Source: Tetrahymena thermophila SB210 (lineage: Eukaryota; Ciliophora; Oligohymenophorea; Hymenostomatida; Tetrahymenidae). From it: DNA of 64,000 bases. Both the position numbers and the translations under genes were made by a program. The stretch spans positions 128,731 to 192,730 of the forward strand of contig NW_002476554.1 of assembly GCF_000189635.1 (NCBI RefSeq), read 5' to 3'. Below, in pieces: positions 62,114 through 64,000 of the stretch. The notes below the pieces were generated by a model. It searched no databases and had not been told where the DNA came from. It saw only the letters and a program-made list of their open reading frames with translations. Positions within the stretch are counted from its first letter, which is position 1; the number at the start of each line of letters is the position of its first letter.

Positions 62114-62590
62114 ATGTCAGCATTTATTCCTAATCCTCCTAACTCTGCTTGGTAACAGCCTGTCGATCTTTACAACGAAGTAATTTATTTAGATTGTCAT
62201 AATTTTGGATAAGTTAACAACAACAAAAAAAGGATTTATTAGAGCAAGAAGAACTCGCATATGAGGAAGAACTTAAAGCAGTAATTATTATTAAAAGAGA
62301 TTAATTTAGTAAAATATTGAATAAAAGATATATGTTCATGAAGTTAATTATAATTTTGGTATGGAGTGTCGTGATGACAACTACTAAGACGATGGTAAAT
62401 TATTAATTAAATTTTAATGATATTTTGATTATTCATCTATTAATTAATTAGAAGAAATGGAAGATCCTGAGGACTACGATGACACTTAAAGATAGGGAGA
62501 AAGATATGTAAAATAAAATAAAAAAAGTCATCCAATAAAAAGGTTTTTTATTAATACAAAAAGGATGAAGGAATGGATGTTTAATAATGA
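62114..62590 (+). CDS. Small acidic protein, 5 exons
   Basis: Exons 62114-62179, 62233-62280, 62328-62394, 62452-62507 and 62564-62590 encode 87 residues. Introns are 53, 47, 57 and 56 nt with GT..AG ends, and all phases agree. The protein starts MSAFIPNPPNSAWQQPVDLY, continues LLEQEELAYEEELKA and MECRDDNYQDDEEMEDPEDY, and ends DEGMDVQQ. It is strongly acidic with no membrane segment or zinc site, so probably a small binding protein. No family recognised. More than half the gene is intron, and the exons are too short for ORF-based detection. An alternative without the last intron reads on for many codons of poor quality, which I consider less likely. Confidence 0.65.
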
Positions 62591-63332
62591 TAATAAGTAG
62601 GATTCAGCTTTTATTTAATTAAAACAAACATATGATATAATTTTGGTTGAGTTTAGACAGACGATTTATATCTTAAATTATTTTACTTTATATTAATAGT
62701 TCAAAAATTCATCAAAATATGAAATATAATCTGTATTTATTTATCTGTTTATCGACCTATCGATCTATTCTCTCTTTATATTTTCAGAAATAGAAATTAT
62801 GTCATTATAAATAAAAGACATTAAGAAATTTATTTTTCATATTAAAATTTAAGTTAATATCAGTGAGGAATCGACACACACACAATCAATCTATCAAATA
62901 TTAATTTTGTAATAAATAGTTATACGATAAGTAAGTATATTGGATTATTTTTTAAAAAACTAAATCCAAATAATTTTAACAAGGATATGAGAGTTTATTT
63001 TTCCAAAAAAAAATTCATTTTTATTAATAAATAATATTCATTAATTTTAAAAATATTTTCTTTTTATTGTTTTTAAGTTATTTATGAAATTAATAATAAA
63101 CAAACTACATATAGATGACATACTTTAAATTAAATTAAATATTAGTTAATGATTAGATTTGTAATTATTTGAGTTATTTATTGTTGATAGTAAGTAAGTA
63201 ACTAAGTTAGTAGGAATCATAATTTAGTAGCTAACTTAGTAAAAATAATAAAAACATATTAAAATAATAATCTGAATTAAAATCAATTTAAATTAAAGCA
63301 AAATAATACAACAAACATTCATTCATTCAATT
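62591..63332. other. A+T-rich spacer
   Basis: Contains a short CACACACA run near 62876 and ATCGACCTATCGATC near 62752. No gene. Confidence 0.6.
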
Positions 63333-64000
63333 ATGGAAAGAGTTTAAGAATTGCAGCAGAGCTTAAATAAAATTTATGACAATTTTAAGGAAAGCTAATT
63401 TGAAGTAAATAAAATTAGATTGATTGATTATCAGTCAAACTTCATAATTTAATGTTAATTTATTAGCTGGTTCATTAATTTGATGTTTAAAAACTTGAAT
63501 ATGCTGAGTCTATAAGTGCCCTGAGTGAAGCTAAAAGGAACTTGGAGCTTAATAGACATAGAATTACATAAAAAAAGGGCTTGTTGGTAGAGGGTATTAA
63601 TAAAAGAATAGAAACATGTAAGCAGCTACAACCTCAATAAATATGTAAAAAAAATTGAAAAATTTAAAAGATTAAGAATTTTTTTTTATCAAATTAAGAT
63701 ACTATTGAAGCCTATGATAAAGATAATCCTCTTTATGAGATTTTCGTTTGGATATTTGGTGTTGTTTATAAAATTCCCACTGAAAATTTGGAGCTAAAAA
63801 AAACAATAAATCTGTTGATGATTGAAGAAGGCAGAGAATTTATTATTAAACTAGCAGCTTTTAATAGCAAAGACTTATCAGAATAAGAATTGGAGGCAAC
63901 AAATATTCTCTTAGAAAAATAATAAGAATATCTTTCTTAGGATATAGAACTGACAAAAAAACTCTAGTTAATGAAGCTTTTTAATATAATTCTAATGATT
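63333..64000 (+). CDS. Coiled-coil hypothetical protein (3' truncated by window)
   Basis: Exons 63333-63404, 63467-63644 and 63699 to beyond the window end; phases 0, 1 and open. The visible 184 residues start MERVQELQQSLNKIYDNFKE. A helical, heptad-like stretch follows (LEYAESISALSEAKRNLELN), then a globular-looking part (YEIFVWIFGVVYKIPTENLE, LLMIEEGREFIIKLAAF) and further Gln/Glu-rich helix. Introns are 62 and 54 nt. No family recognised; it is probably a cytoskeletal or structural coiled-coil protein, and the missing C terminus could change that view. Confidence 0.7.

Noticed and set aside
62281-62309. Possible 29-nt ultra-short intron
   Set aside because: A 47-nt intron from the same donor to the next AG (62281-62327) keeps the same frame and has a normal length.

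Overview
The window is protein-coding DNA from a ciliate nucleus, almost certainly the macronuclear genome of a Tetrahymena species. Three things point there: the extreme A+T richness; reading frames that become full-length, recognisable proteins only when TAA and TAG are read as Gln and TGA as the sole stop; and small A+T-rich GT..AG introns, many of 46-70 nt. A run of exactly 100 N marks a scaffold join. I cannot tell which Tetrahymena species this is. No chromosome-breakage sequence, telomere repeat, tRNA, rRNA or CRISPR array was seen.

Layout. 1-2231: 3' part of a Cys-rich furin-repeat protein (+). 3282-9262: two near-identical mu-class glutathione S-transferase genes (+) in a duplicated segment of about 1.8 kb, flanking a GPI-type, immobilization-antigen-like surface protein gene (+). 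9144-12447: long A+T-rich gap. 12448-13498: YeeE/YedE-type membrane transporter (+), interrupted by the N gap. 13946-15073: decayed Gln-rich pseudogene (-). 16276-20038: leucine-rich-repeat (LRR) gene on the minus strand, one repeat per 90-nt exon. 20039-24782: mixed coding-like debris. 24783-27814: second LRR gene on the plus strand with the same exon design. 28440-30879: seven-exon gene with a C2-like region (+). 31087-32321: SURF2 homologue with an acidic tail (-). About 33783-34330: decayed coding tract (+). 34523-39368: class-V aminotransferase with a long tail resembling p25-alpha/TPPP (+). 39600-40085: tandem array of about 98-bp units. 41431-44232: second gene with the same C2-like region (+). 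45168-53205: giant 2570-residue coiled-coil protein with acidic Trp motifs and repeated LDLLM/poly-Lys/NLFE modules (-). 56036-61481: three tandem RINGv/MARCH-type membrane ubiquitin-ligase genes (+). 62114-62590: small acidic five-exon gene (+). 63333-64000: 5' part of a coiled-coil gene (+).

There are no operons; each gene stands alone between A+T-rich spacers. The recurring theme is local duplication followed by divergence or decay (GST pair, LRR exon units, RINGv trio, C2-like pair). Several tracts keep coding character but carry in-frame TGA, which is one A-to-G step from the Gln codons TAA and, by a different route, from TAG-rich Gln runs. The least expected features are the exon-equals-repeat LRR genes, one carrying a foldback element in an intron; the aminotransferase fused to a p25-alpha-like tail; the C2-like domain shared by two otherwise different genes; and the giant protein with trafficking-adaptor-like short motifs. 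All exon structures were worked out by hand from splice consensus and phase, and no transcript data were available.
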